Shown here piece after piece: positions 56,260 through 64,000 of a stretch of DNA of 64,000 nucleotides. The notes beneath the pieces are model-generated. The model searched no databases, was not told the DNA's origin, and was given only the letters and a program-made list of their open reading frames with translations. Numbering within the stretch: position 1 is the stretch's first letter; every line of letters starts with the position of its first letter. The position numbers and the translations under genes were made by a program. The stretch is from Methylobacterium sp. Leaf123 (GTDB lineage: Bacteria; Pseudomonadota; Alphaproteobacteria; Rhizobiales; Beijerinckiaceae), in NCBI RefSeq assembly GCF_001423405.1, contig NZ_LMNS01000009.1, positions 102,085 to 166,084 of the forward strand, in the 5' to 3' direction.

Positions 56260-56589
56260 TTTATCGCCGGCTCTGCATTAGCCGGATTGATGGCTCTTCC
56301 GCCCATCGCAATGGCGAGCGACTACGCATTCAGATTGCACAACCGCGCAGAAGGCTATGCCATTACCGGGTTCTATACCTACCAGAACGGTCGTTGAAGC
56401 CGGAATTGGATCGGCGGGTCGATCAATTCCGGTCAGTCGGCGTCCTTGGACTGGAACAGCGATGACGGCGATTGCATCGTGCCGTTCCGCGTGAAGTGGC
56501 GCGACTACGGCTCGGAGGATTTCAAGCTCGATTGGTGCAAGGGCGTGTCCAACGTCTACATGAAGGACAAGGGCTTCAGCTACGATTGA
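56251..56589 (+). pseudogene. Small secreted protein gene interrupted by an in-frame TGA
   Basis: From ATG 56251 the frame encodes a clean signal peptide (MIKFIAGSALAGLMALPPIA, cleavage MA/SD) and YAFRLHNRAEGYAITGFYTY, then QNGR, then TGA at 56395-56397 (codon 49). The same frame then continues without break for 63 codons (SRNWIGGSINSGQSASLDWN; GDCIVPFRVKWRDYGSEDFK; VYMKDKGFSYD) to TGA 56589. Two cysteines (DCIV, DWCK) could pair. The protein family seems to have Trp at the stop position (NGRW-SRNW), so one TGG to TGA change explains it. A sequencing error or readthrough is the alternative. Confidence 0.75.
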
Positions 56590-56637
56590 TCCCCGGCTCG
56601 CATGGGGGCACCGCGCCGTATCGCTGCCCCCACTTGC

Positions 56638-58485
56638 TCAGCCGGCCCGCTTCGCGTCGGCGAGGAATTCGCGGATTGTGTCGGTGAAGCGCTCGCCATA
56701 GGCCTCGCGCTTGCGCTCGCCGACACCATGGACGGTTCGCAGCGCCCAGAGATCGACGGGTTTCGAGCGCGCCATCTCGATCAGGGTGCGGTCGGGGAAC
56801 ACCATGAAGGCGGCGATGCCTTCCGCCCGCGCGATGGTGGCGCGCAGCCCCCGCAGGTGCTGGAACAGAGCCTCGTCCGCCTCGCTCAGCGCATTTGCCT
56901 CGTCGTCGCGCGGCGTGGCGCGGCGGCTCCTCGGCTCGGCCTTCTTCGGCTCCGGATCGGGCCGCACCTCGATCGTTTCGCGACCGAACAGGATCGCCTC
57001 GCCCTTCTCGGTCATGACGAGGCCGCCATAACCGTCGGTGTTCTCGGCCACCGCTCCTGCGGCGAAGAGCTGGCGCAGCAGCGCGCGCCACGCCGCCACC
57101 GGCTTATCGTTGCCGACGCCGAAGGTTTTGAGCGCGGCGTGGCCGTTGCGACGGATGGATTCGCTCTCCTTGCCATGCACCACGTCGCAGACATAGGCCG
57201 CGCCGAAGCGCTGCCCGGTGCGGACGATGGCGGAGAGCAGCTTCTGGGCGGCCACCGTCCCGTCGATGAGGGAGATGCCGCCGCGGCAGAGATCGCAGCG
57301 CCCGCAGCGCTCGCTCGCCTCGCCGAAATAGCCGAGCAGCGATTGGCGGCGGCAGGCGGCCCCCTCACACAGGGCGATCATCGCCTCGAGCTTGCGCCGC
57401 TCGACCCGGCGGCGCTCCTCCGAGATCTCCTTCTCGTCGATCTGGCGGCGGCGCAACGCCATGTCGTCGAGGCCGTAGAGGGTCAGGGTGTCCGAGGGCA
57501 GCCCGTCGCGGCCGGCACGGCCGATCTCCTGATAATAGCCCTCGATGTTGGTCGGCATGTCGGCGTGGCAGACGTAGCGCACATCCGGCTTGTTGATGCC
57601 CATGCCGAAGGCGATCGTGGCGGTCATCACCACGCCGTCCTCCTGCAGGAAGGTGTCCTGGTTCTTCGCCCGCGTGCCCTGGTCGAGCCCGGCATGGTAG
57701 GGCAGGGCGTTGAAGCCGTCCCCCTTCAGGGTGTCGGCGAGCTGCTCCACCCGCTTGCGCGACGAGCAGTAGATGATGCCGCTCTCCGCACGGCGGTCGC
57801 GCAGGAACCGCTCCAACTGGCGGGTCGGATTGTCCTTGGGCTGGAAGGTCAGCCGGATGTTCGGCCGATCGAACGAGTGGACGAAGGTTTTCGGCGGGCG
57901 TCCCGCCGGGAACAGCCGCTCGGCGATCTCGGCGCGGGTCGCGGCGTCGGCGGTGGCGGTGAGTGCCAGGGTCTGCACGTTGCCGAGGGCTTCGCGAGCG
58001 CGGGCGATCTCGCGGTATTCCGGGCGGAAGTCGTGGCCCCATTGCGAGACGCAGTGCGCCTCGTCCACCGCGAGCCGCCGCACGCCGGCCCCGCGCAGGG
58101 CCTCCATGCAGCCATCCATCAGGAGACGCTCCGGCGAGACGAACAGCAGCCGCAGCTCACCGGAGCGGATCTTGCGCCACGTCTCCCGCGACGCCGCCTC
58201 CGCGATCGTCGAGTTGAGGGTCGCGGCCTCGATGCCGAAGGCGTGCATCTGCTGCACCTGATCGTGCATCAGCGCGATCAGCGGCGAGACCACAACCGTC
58301 AGACCGGCATCGACCAGGGCCGGCAATTGGTAGGTCATCGACTTGCCCGAGCCCGTCGGCATCACCGCGAACACGTCCGTGCCGTCGAGCACGGCGCCGA
58401 TCACCTCGTCCTGGCCCGGACGGAAATCGTCGTAGCCGAAGGTCTTCTTGAGCGCGGCACGGGCCTCGTCGAGGCGTTTCGACAT
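56638..58485 (-). CDS. recQ: ATP-dependent DNA helicase RecQ
   Basis: The 615-residue helicase has motif 0 [14 protein letters not shown], Walker [13 protein letters not shown] (41-52), DEAH box [19 protein letters not shown] with the aromatic-rich loop, motif [15 protein letters not shown], the RecQ zinc cysteines ([21 protein letters not shown]), a winged helix and a C-terminal HRDC domain ending [16 protein letters not shown]. It unwinds 3'-5' in the RecF pathway; recF lies about 1 kb away. Confidence 0.97.
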   Translation of the reverse strand: MSKRLDEARAALKKTFGYDDFRPGQDEVIGAVLDGTDVFAVMPTGSGKSMTYQLPALVDAGLTVVVSPLIALMHDQVQQMHAFGIEAATLNSTIAEAASRETWRKIRSGELRLLFVSPERLLMDGCMEALRGAGVRRLAVDEAHCVSQWGHDFRPEYREIARAREALGNVQTLALTATADAATRAEIAERLFPAGRPPKTFVHSFDRPNIRLTFQPKDNPTRQLERFLRDRRAESGIIYCSSRKRVEQLADTLKGDGFNALPYHAGLDQGTRAKNQDTFLQEDGVVMTATIAFGMGINKPDVRYVCHADMPTNIEGYYQEIGRAGRDGLPSDTLTLYGLDDMALRRRQIDEKEISEERRRVERRKLEAMIALCEGAACRRQSLLGYFGEASERCGRCDLCRGGISLIDGTVAAQKLLSAIVRTGQRFGAAYVCDVVHGKESESIRRNGHAALKTFGVGNDKPVAAWRALLRQLFAAGAVAENTDGYGGLVMTEKGEAILFGRETIEVRPDPEPKKAEPRSRRATPRDDEANALSEADEALFQHLRGLRATIARAEGIAAFMVFPDRTLIEMARSKPVDLWALRTVHGVGERKREAYGERFTDTIREFLADAKRAG

Positions 58486-58815
58486 GGTGTCTCAATGGCT
58501 GGATTTGGGACCGCGAGGCGGCGCGTGTCGGTTCAGGTCGAGGCTGAGTCTACAACGGCAACGCGACGGCCGCAGCCGAGACCTGTGACCATGCCGCTAA
58601 CCATCGACGAGACCGAACGGATTGCGGAGCAGTTGGCGGCTCGGTTGCGGGTTGGCAAGATCGGATCCATGCGTGTGGCGCTCGCCAACGAACGGTGCCT
58701 CCGTGAAGCCCCGCTCGCGGACGGCGTATCGCCTTCGCCGGGACACCATAGGATTGAGGCCAACGGGTCAGCGAAAGAGGGCCGATCTGGCCTGCCCGCC
58801 GAACCGGACTGCGGT
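58486..58815. other. Gene-poor stretch with a possible gene fragment
   Basis: The plus strand from ATG 58591 reads MPLTIDETERIAEQLAARLR and looks protein-like for about 40 codons before turning into arginine-rich shadow sequence. It could be the remnant of a degraded gene. No ribosome-binding site or family was recognised. Confidence 0.3.
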
Positions 58816-59427
58816 TCACCGCACCGCGACAGCGATGGCTGCCCCTGCCATCACCGTGCCGGCGCCGCGATTGACCGCCCGCCTTGCGCCGACCGAGACG
58901 AAGAGGCGCCGAACCCGGAGCGCGGCAAGCGCGTAGGCGGTGAGCGTGGTGCCGAGAACGGCCACGATGGTCGCGGCAATCTCCATCATTCCAAGCGGCG
59001 TCAAATGCTCCAGATCGATCACGGTCGGCAGCAGCGCGAGGAAGAACAGGACGACCTTCGGGTTACCGAGCGTCAACGCCAAGCCACCGAGGAAGAGCCG
59101 CGGCCCGTTCTCGCCGCGCACGGGCTCACCCGAGATCGGTTCGACCGGCGCGGTCCAGGCGCGCCACGCAAGGTAGGCGAGATAGGCCGCGCCGAGATAC
59201 CGGATGCCGACGAAGAGGGCGGCAAAGCTCTGCGCGAGCAGGGCGAAGCCGGTCGCTGCGATCGAGAACCAGAGCAAGTCGCCGACGAGGAACCCCGCGA
59301 TGAAGGCGGGTACGCCGCGGGTTCCGCGCGCCAGCACGCGGGCGACGAGGGCGAACACGCCCGGCCCCGGTGAGGCAGCCGCAACCGCGTAGACGGCAGC
59401 AAACAGCGCGAGGCTCGACAGCGGCAT
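58816..59427 (-). CDS. LysE/RhtB family exporter
   Basis: The 203-residue polytopic protein has about six hydrophobic segments and the family signature near the N-terminus: AAASPGPGVFALVARVLARG, then AFIAGFLVGDLLW and GGLALTLGNPKVVLFFLALLP. Such proteins export amino acids or similar small molecules; the substrate cannot be told. ATG 59427 is chosen, 7 bases after the recF stop, so it may be read through from recF. Confidence 0.88.
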   Translation of the reverse strand: MPLSSLALFAAVYAVAAASPGPGVFALVARVLARGTRGVPAFIAGFLVGDLLWFSIAATGFALLAQSFAALFVGIRYLGAAYLAYLAWRAWTAPVEPISGEPVRGENGPRLFLGGLALTLGNPKVVLFFLALLPTVIDLEHLTPLGMMEIAATIVAVLGTTLTAYALAALRVRRLFVSVGARRAVNRGAGTVMAGAAIAVAVR

Positions 59428-59434
59428 TGGCGGT

Positions 59435-60592
59435 TCAACCGGCTTCCGACGCCACGATGCGCCCGTCCGCAATGTTGACCATGTCGGCCCGGCCTTGCAA
59501 CTCGACGAACAGGGCCGGGTCGGCACCCGTCATCCAGACCTGCCCCTCCAAGGCTTCGAGCGCATCGAACAGCCCGCCACGGCGGCGCGGATCGAGATGC
59601 GCGGCCACCTCGTCGAGGAGGATGAGGGGCGCAAATCCGCTCATCGCGCGCACGAGGCGGGCATGGGCCAGCACGAGGCCGATCAGCAGCGCCTTCTGCT
59701 CGCCGGTCGAGGCGGTGGCGGCGGGCACGTCCTTGGGGCCGTGACGCACGACGAGGTCCGTGGTCTGCGGGCCGATCAGGGTGCGGCCGGCCGCCCGATC
59801 GCGATGGCGGCCCTGCATCAGCGCCCGGCGGAAGCGATCCTCCGCCTCCAAAGCCGGCCAGACCGCGACGAGATCGTCGAGGTCGCCCTCCAGCCGCAGC
59901 GAGGCCCAGGGGAAGGGTGCCGCATTGTCCCGCGTCTCGGCGATCAGCCGATCGAGGCGCTCCACCGTCTCGCGCCGGGCCAGCGCCACGGCGACACCGA
60001 GTTCGGCCACCTCACGCTCCACCGCATCGAGCCAGCGGCCGTCATCCGGCCGTTCGTCGAGCAAGCGGTTGCGCGAGCGCAGGGCTCGCTCCATCGCCGA
60101 AACGCGGGCGCCGTGGCCGGCATCGACGGCGAGCACGAGCCGGTCGAGAAAGCGGCGCCGGTCGCCGGCCGCACCGCGAAACAGCCCGTCGAAATCCGGT
60201 GTCAGCCAGACGATCCGCAGAAATTCAGAGAACGCCACGGGGGAGGGGGCGGGCGCCCCGTCGATCCGGCAGACCCGCGTGCCGCGCCCGTCATAGCCCG
60301 GCGGCTCATAGCCGGAGCCGAGGCGGTGCTCGGTCTCCGAGGCTTCGAGCGTCGCCGACACGGCGAAGCCGCCCGGTCCGCCGACGCGCGCCATCGTCGC
60401 GAGATCGGCCCGGCGCAGGCCGCGGCCGGGGCAGAACAGCGAGACCGCTTCGAGAATGTTCGTCTTGCCCGCCCCGTTCTCGCCGACCAGCGCCACGAAG
60501 CGGCGAGTGGTGGCAAGATCGAGATCGACGTGGTTGCGGAAATCGCGGGCGATCAGGCGGGTGAGGCGCGTCGCGACGGCGAACTCACTCAT
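59435..60592 (-). CDS. recF: DNA replication and repair protein RecF
   Basis: The 385-residue SMC-like ATPase has Walker A LVGENGAGKTNILEA (GENGAGKT, residues 37-44), signature STGEQKALLIGLVLAHARLV and Walker B FAPLILLDEVAAHLD. RecF helps RecOR load RecA at gaps. ATG 60592 gives the family N-terminus (MSEFAVATRLTRLIARDFRN). Its start overlaps the end of the toxin gene by 8 bases, so recF expression is tied to the toxin-antitoxin pair. Confidence 0.96.
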   Translation of the reverse strand: MSEFAVATRLTRLIARDFRNHVDLDLATTRRFVALVGENGAGKTNILEAVSLFCPGRGLRRADLATMARVGGPGGFAVSATLEASETEHRLGSGYEPPGYDGRGTRVCRIDGAPAPSPVAFSEFLRIVWLTPDFDGLFRGAAGDRRRFLDRLVLAVDAGHGARVSAMERALRSRNRLLDERPDDGRWLDAVEREVAELGVAVALARRETVERLDRLIAETRDNAAPFPWASLRLEGDLDDLVAVWPALEAEDRFRRALMQGRHRDRAAGRTLIGPQTTDLVVRHGPKDVPAATASTGEQKALLIGLVLAHARLVRAMSGFAPLILLDEVAAHLDPRRRGGLFDALEALEGQVWMTGADPALFVELQGRADMVNIADGRIVASEAG

Positions 60593-60881
60593 ACGGCGAC
60601 GGGCCGGAGCGATCCCGCGCGGAATGGAGCACGCGGTCGATGAGAACCGCATCTTCGCGCACGCGGTGAAGGATGAGGTATGAGCGGAACACGAGGATGC
60701 GGACGTCCGGTGCGATGTCAGGCGCAGGACGGCCCTGCAACGGGGTTCGGGACAAGGACTGGCAGCGTTCCCGCAGTTCGGCAACGAAGCTTACGGCCCG
60801 GCTCGGGTTGTCCGCGGCGATGTAGTCTGCGATTGACCGGAGATCTTCCCTGGCCTTACGCGAGATGACGACCGATCTCAC
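60585..60881 (-). CDS. RelE/ParE-family toxin
   Basis: The 98-residue toxin has the ParE pattern: VVISRKAREDLRSIADYIAA, an N-terminal helix hairpin, then RCQSLSRTPLQGRPAPDIA and the strand end VRILVFRSYLILHRVREDAV with LIDRVLHSARD. ParE poisons gyrase, RelE cleaves mRNA; the spacing and helix pair favour ParE. The GTG start overlaps the antitoxin stop (GTGA), the classic coupling. Confidence 0.88.
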   Translation of the reverse strand: MRSVVISRKAREDLRSIADYIAADNPSRAVSFVAELRERCQSLSRTPLQGRPAPDIAPDVRILVFRSYLILHRVREDAVLIDRVLHSARDRSGPSPYE

Positions 60882-61129
60882 GTGCCGGCCTTCGCCCTCG
60901 CGCTGTAATCGGCAGCCAGCTCATCGAGTACGATTTCGACCGGCTCGTAACCGCCACTCTCCGCGCCGTCGCGCCACGCCTCCCTCAATTCCCCGAGGCG
61001 CTCTTCGCGGGCCTTCAGGAGCCTGATGCCTTCGACAACGGCCGCGTCGGGTGACGGGAAGCGGCCGGCGGCCACAAGGCCGTCGACGAAGGCAGAGTGC
61101 AGGGGGTCGAGGATGACGGGCTTCGACAT
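60878..61129 (-). CDS. ParD/CopG-like antitoxin
   Basis: The 83-residue protein starts SKPVILDPLHSAFVDGLVAA, GRFPSPDAAVVEGIRLLKAR: a ribbon-helix-helix DNA-binding motif with the typical ParD 'GRYxSxSEVVREALRLLE' logic. It is followed by an acidic helical tail that should wrap the toxin. Start ATG 61129 is preferred over 61159. It autoregulates in known systems. The pair sits between dnaN and recF. Confidence 0.85.
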   Translation of the reverse strand: MSKPVILDPLHSAFVDGLVAAGRFPSPDAAVVEGIRLLKAREERLGELREAWRDGAESGGYEPVEIVLDELAADYSARAKAGT

Positions 61130-61203
61130 GGCCGATACGCCTATGGCAGTCTCGCCCACATCTTATCCCCCACGGGCGCGAGATGCGAGGCGCCGCCGGC
61201 GCG

Positions 61204-62325
61204 TCAAACGCGCATCGGCATCAACACGTAAAGCGCCGGAGCGCCCTCCCGATCCTGGATCAGCGTCGGCGAACCCGGATCGGCGAGCTTGAACAGGGCC
61301 GTGTCACCCTGGAGCTGGGCGGTGATGTCGAGCAGGTAGCGGGCATTGAAGCCGATATCGAGGGCGGAGGCGTCGTAATCGACGTCCAGCTCTTCGGTCG
61401 CCGAACCGGCATCCGGGTTGGTCACGGACAGGGCGAGACGGCCTTCGCCCATGGCGAGCTTCACCGCGCGGCCGCGCTCGGACGAGATGGTCGAGACGCG
61501 GTCCACTGCCTTGGCGAAGGCGTCGCGCTCCACCGTCAGGCGCTTGTCGTTGCCGGTCGGGATCACGCGCTGATAGTCGGGGAAGGTGCCGTCGATCAGC
61601 TTCGAGATCAGGGTCACGCCGCCGGCAAACGTCAGGCGGATCTTGGCCGGGGACAGCTCGACCTGCACGCTGTCGCCGCCATCGTCGACGAGCTTTTGGA
61701 TCTCGGCAACGGCCTTGCGCGGCACGATGATGCCCGGCATGCCGCGGCTGCCGTCGGGGGCCTCGGTCTCGACGCGCGCGAGCCGGTGCCCATCGGTCGC
61801 CACCGCGCGCAGCTTCAGCGCGCCCTCGACCTCGAGGGTGTGGAAGTAGATGCCGTTGAGATAATAGCGCGTCTCCTCGGTGGAGATCGCGAACTGCGTC
61901 TTCTCGATGAGCTGCTTCAGCTCGGCCGCGGGAATGACGAAGGAATGCGGCAGCTCGCCCGCGGCGAGATCGGGGAAATCGCCCTCCGGCAGGGCGCCGA
62001 GTGCAAAGCGCGAGCGGCCGGACCGGATCGTCATCTGGCCCGTCTCGCCGGAGGTCTCCAGCGAGACCTGCGCCCCCTCGGGCAGCTTGCGAACGATGTC
62101 GTAGATGACGTGGGCCGGCACCGTCGTGGCGCCGGCATCGAGCACGTCGGCGGCCACGGTCTCGGTCACCTCGATATCGAGGTCGGTCGCCTTGAGCTGA
62201 AGGCCGTTCTCGCCGGTGCGCAGCAGGACGTTGGAGAGGATCGGAATCGTGTTGCGCCGCTCCACCACCCGGTGCACGTGGCCGAGCGATTTCAGGAGGG
62301 CCGCGCGCTCGACTGTGACTCTCAT
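61204..62325 (-). CDS. dnaN: DNA polymerase III beta subunit (sliding clamp)
   Basis: The 373-residue clamp starts MRVTVERAALLKSLGHVHRV and has three repeated clamp folds (NTIPILSNVLLRTG; YYLNGIYFHTLEV, ATDGHRLARV; NARYLLDITAQLQGDTALFKL). It ends DREGAPALYVLMPMRV, matching the conserved C-terminal PMR. It is the processivity factor and hub for repair polymerases. Confidence 0.98.
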   Translation of the reverse strand: MRVTVERAALLKSLGHVHRVVERRNTIPILSNVLLRTGENGLQLKATDLDIEVTETVAADVLDAGATTVPAHVIYDIVRKLPEGAQVSLETSGETGQMTIRSGRSRFALGALPEGDFPDLAAGELPHSFVIPAAELKQLIEKTQFAISTEETRYYLNGIYFHTLEVEGALKLRAVATDGHRLARVETEAPDGSRGMPGIIVPRKAVAEIQKLVDDGGDSVQVELSPAKIRLTFAGGVTLISKLIDGTFPDYQRVIPTGNDKRLTVERDAFAKAVDRVSTISSERGRAVKLAMGEGRLALSVTNPDAGSATEELDVDYDASALDIGFNARYLLDITAQLQGDTALFKLADPGSPTLIQDREGAPALYVLMPMRV

Positions 62326-62628
62326 CGGAAAACCCGTCGTCTCTTGAACAATCGGCCCGCCCGCCGTCGATCAGGCCGGATAAGGATGTGGCTCACCAAA
62401 CGCCCGTTCCGCCATCGCGACCGGAGAAGGGGCCGGCGACCGGACGTTTCGCGAGGCACTCCGAAGCGGAACGGGGCCGGCAGCTTGGCGAAGCGCCCCC
62501 CCGAAGGCAAGGGCGGCCTTCGCACTGTCCCGCCCCTCGACGGCAAACGGCTCGGACCGGATCCGCAGGGAGGATGAACTGCCCCAAGACGAGACCGGGA
62601 CGAACCCGGCCCCGCCCGTGGCCGTCTC
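62326..62628. other. dnaA-dnaN intergenic region
   Basis: No gene, perfect DnaA box or AT-rich block was found in these 303 bases, so this gap does not look like an origin. A 7-bp hairpin CGAAGGC/GCCTTCG (62502-62522) could terminate dnaA in part. A dnaN promoter must lie here, but no clear consensus was seen. Confidence 0.4.
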
Positions 62629-64000
62629 TCAGTCTTGCAGCATGCGCTTCAGCAGCTCGACCTCGTCGCCGAGCACCGCATCCTCACCGATCTGCTTCTC
62701 GATCTTGCGCACCGCGTGCAGCACGGTGGTGTGATCACGCCCGCCGAAGCGGCGGCCGATCTCGGGCAGGGAGCGCAGGGTCAGCACCTTCGACAGATAC
62801 ATGGCGATCTGGCGCGGTTTCACCACGGCAGCGGTCCGGCGCTCGGACAGGATATCGGAACGCGAGACATTGTAGCGCGAGGCCACCAGCTTCTGGATGT
62901 CCTCGATCTTCACCCGCTTGGGCTCGCGGTTCTTCACGAGGTCGCGGATCGCGGTCTCCGCGGTCTCGACCGTCACCGGCGCGCCGGTCAGCGTCGCGTG
63001 AGCCAGGAGCCGGTTCACCGCACCTTCGAGATCGCGGCCATTGGCCGTGATCGCGCGGGCGACATAGGCCGAGACCGCTGGGGAGACCTCGAAGTTCGGG
63101 TGGCTCTGGCGCACGGCATCGAGCCGGGCGGAGAGGATCGAGGCACGAAGCCCCTCGTCGAGCCCGCCGATTTCGACGACGAGACCACCGGCGAGGCGCG
63201 AGCGCACGCGCTCGTCGAGCGCTTCCAGCTCCGTCGGCGGCCGGTCGGAGGCGACCACCACCTGACGGCCCGAATCGATCAGCGCGTTGAGGGTGTGGCC
63301 GAACTCGGTCTGGATCGACTTGCCCTGGATGAACTGCACGTCGTCGAGGATGAGCAGGTCGATCGCCCGCAGACGCTCCTTGAAGGCCAGCGCGTTCTGC
63401 GTCTTCAGGGCGTTGACGAAGCCGTACATGAAGCGGTCGGCGGTGAGGTAGATCACCCGGCGCCCGGCCTCGCGGGCGGCATGGCCGGCCGCGTGAAGCA
63501 GGTGCGTCTTGCCGAGGCCGACGCCGGCATGGACGTAGAGCGGGTTGTAGAGCGCGCCGTCGCTGTCGCTGCGGGCGATCCGCTCGGCGGCGGCATGAGC
63601 CAGCGCGTTGGAGCGACCGACGACGAAGTTCGCGAAGGACAGCCGCGCATCGAGCGGCGCACCGTTGAGATCGACCCCAGCCGAATCGCCGCGGGGCGAG
63701 GCGATCTCGGTCTCGATCATCGGGCCGGGGCCCTGAAGGGCCGCAGGCGTCGCAATCGCGTGGAGACGGGTCAACGGCCCGCTCGTCGCGTTCGACTTCG
63801 CCGGCACGCCGGCACTCGGCCGGACCGGGGCGGAGGGGCCGCGCACGCCGACCTCGATGCGACTCACGCCATCGGCCTCAGCGCGGAAGGTCGTCAGCAC
63901 CCGGTCGATGTAATGCGATTCGATCCAGCTCTTGAGAAACCGAGTCGGAACGGTGAGGCGGGCGACGCCCCCTTCCACGTTCTCCAGTTCGAGGCGGGCG
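62629..64000 (-). CDS. dnaA: Chromosomal replication initiator DnaA (5' partial)
   Basis: The frame is open through the right edge, so the N-terminus is missing; 456 codons are visible. Domain I-II remains ([19 protein letters not shown]), then AAA+ with [16 protein letters not shown], Walker [14 protein letters not shown], Walker [12 protein letters not shown], and domain IV with the DNA-recognition signature [16 protein letters not shown]. It binds TTATCCACA boxes such as those at 56021-56040. Confidence 0.98.
   Translation of the reverse strand, partial: ARLELENVEGGVARLTVPTRFLKSWIESHYIDRVLTTFRAEADGVSRIEVGVRGPSAPVRPSAGVPAKSNATSGPLTRLHAIATPAALQGPGPMIETEIASPRGDSAGVDLNGAPLDARLSFANFVVGRSNALAHAAAERIARSDSDGALYNPLYVHAGVGLGKTHLLHAAGHAAREAGRRVIYLTADRFMYGFVNALKTQNALAFKERLRAIDLLILDDVQFIQGKSIQTEFGHTLNALIDSGRQVVVASDRPPTELEALDERVRSRLAGGLVVEIGGLDEGLRASILSARLDAVRQSHPNFEVSPAVSAYVARAITANGRDLEGAVNRLLAHATLTGAPVTVETAETAIRDLVKNREPKRVKIEDIQKLVASRYNVSRSDILSERRTAAVVKPRQIAMYLSKVLTLRSLPEIGRRFGGRDHTTVLHAVRKIEKQIGEDAVLGDEVELLKRMLQD

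Noticed and set aside
56395..56397. TGA as a selenocysteine codon
   Set aside because: The expected residue is Trp, the protein has no redox-enzyme context, and no obvious SECIS-like hairpin follows. A nonsense change is simpler.
58591..58815. A real gene starting at ATG 58591
   Set aside because: Only the first 40 codons look protein-like; there is no ribosome-binding site or stop before the shadow of the LysE-type gene. It is noted as a possible remnant only.
56602..59373. A 923-codon open frame opposite recQ and lysE
   Set aside because: It spans two well-supported genes and the gap between them, with no recognisable domain.
62326..62628. Origin of replication between dnaA and dnaN
   Set aside because: No DnaA box or AT-rich unwinding element is visible there.

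Overview
The window is a high-GC alphaproteobacterial chromosome segment. It most resembles Methylobacterium/Methylorubrum (order Hyphomicrobiales). The grounds are the codon bias, the alphaproteobacterial gene orders (sppA-ihfB-lapA-trpF-trpB, grxD-bolA-purL, dnaA-dnaN-recF), a CsgH-type curli cluster, an alphaproteobacterial LexA box (GTTC-N7-GTTC), and an intergenic palindrome of a type I associate with Methylobacterium. The genus is inferred; no rRNA is present. I found no transposase, integrase, prophage or CRISPR array.

Layout. 1-9.8 kb is housekeeping: the end of a DUF4198 protein, tRNA-Glu, an rRNA methyltransferase, rpsA with a clear terminator, a sugar O-methyltransferase, sppA, ihfB, lapA, trpF, trpB and tRNA-Met. 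9.9-21.7 kb is a complete type II secretion cluster in which gspL-M-N run leftward and gspE-F, gspG-H-I-J-K and gspD run rightward, with a short prepilin peptidase. 21.7-29.9 kb is a malonate catabolism locus. Decarboxylase genes mdcA-C-D-E-G-B-H run leftward; they diverge from the MadL/MadM-type transporter genes, which are followed by a GntR/FCD regulator.

30-37.3 kb holds an SDR oxidoreductase, a DUF2252 protein, a translationally coupled double KaiC-domain ATPase and hybrid histidine kinase, and two small secreted proteins. 37.7-44.6 kb is a curli (functional amyloid) locus: a LuxR-type regulator, a long curlin-repeat protein, CsgH, a second curlin, CsgF, CsgG, a secreted lytic transglycosylase and a short convergent third curlin. 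No CsgE was found.

45.3-52.8 kb is mixed metabolism: a coiled-coil membrane protein, an SMP-30 lactonase, a thioredoxin-reductase-like flavoprotein, grxD, bolA, purL and a membrane alpha/beta hydrolase. 52.9-64 kb is a replication and repair neighbourhood: recD2, an unknown gene under a textbook LexA box, two tandem perfect DnaA boxes, recQ, recF, a ParE/ParD-type toxin-antitoxin pair wedged between recF and dnaN, dnaN, and dnaA, which runs off the right edge.

The points most worth a second look are the extended curli locus, the LexA-box/DnaA-box intergenic region with its unrecognised gene, a small secreted-protein gene interrupted by one in-frame TGA (56251-56589), the toxin-antitoxin pair inside dnaN-recF, and the KaiC-histidine kinase pair.
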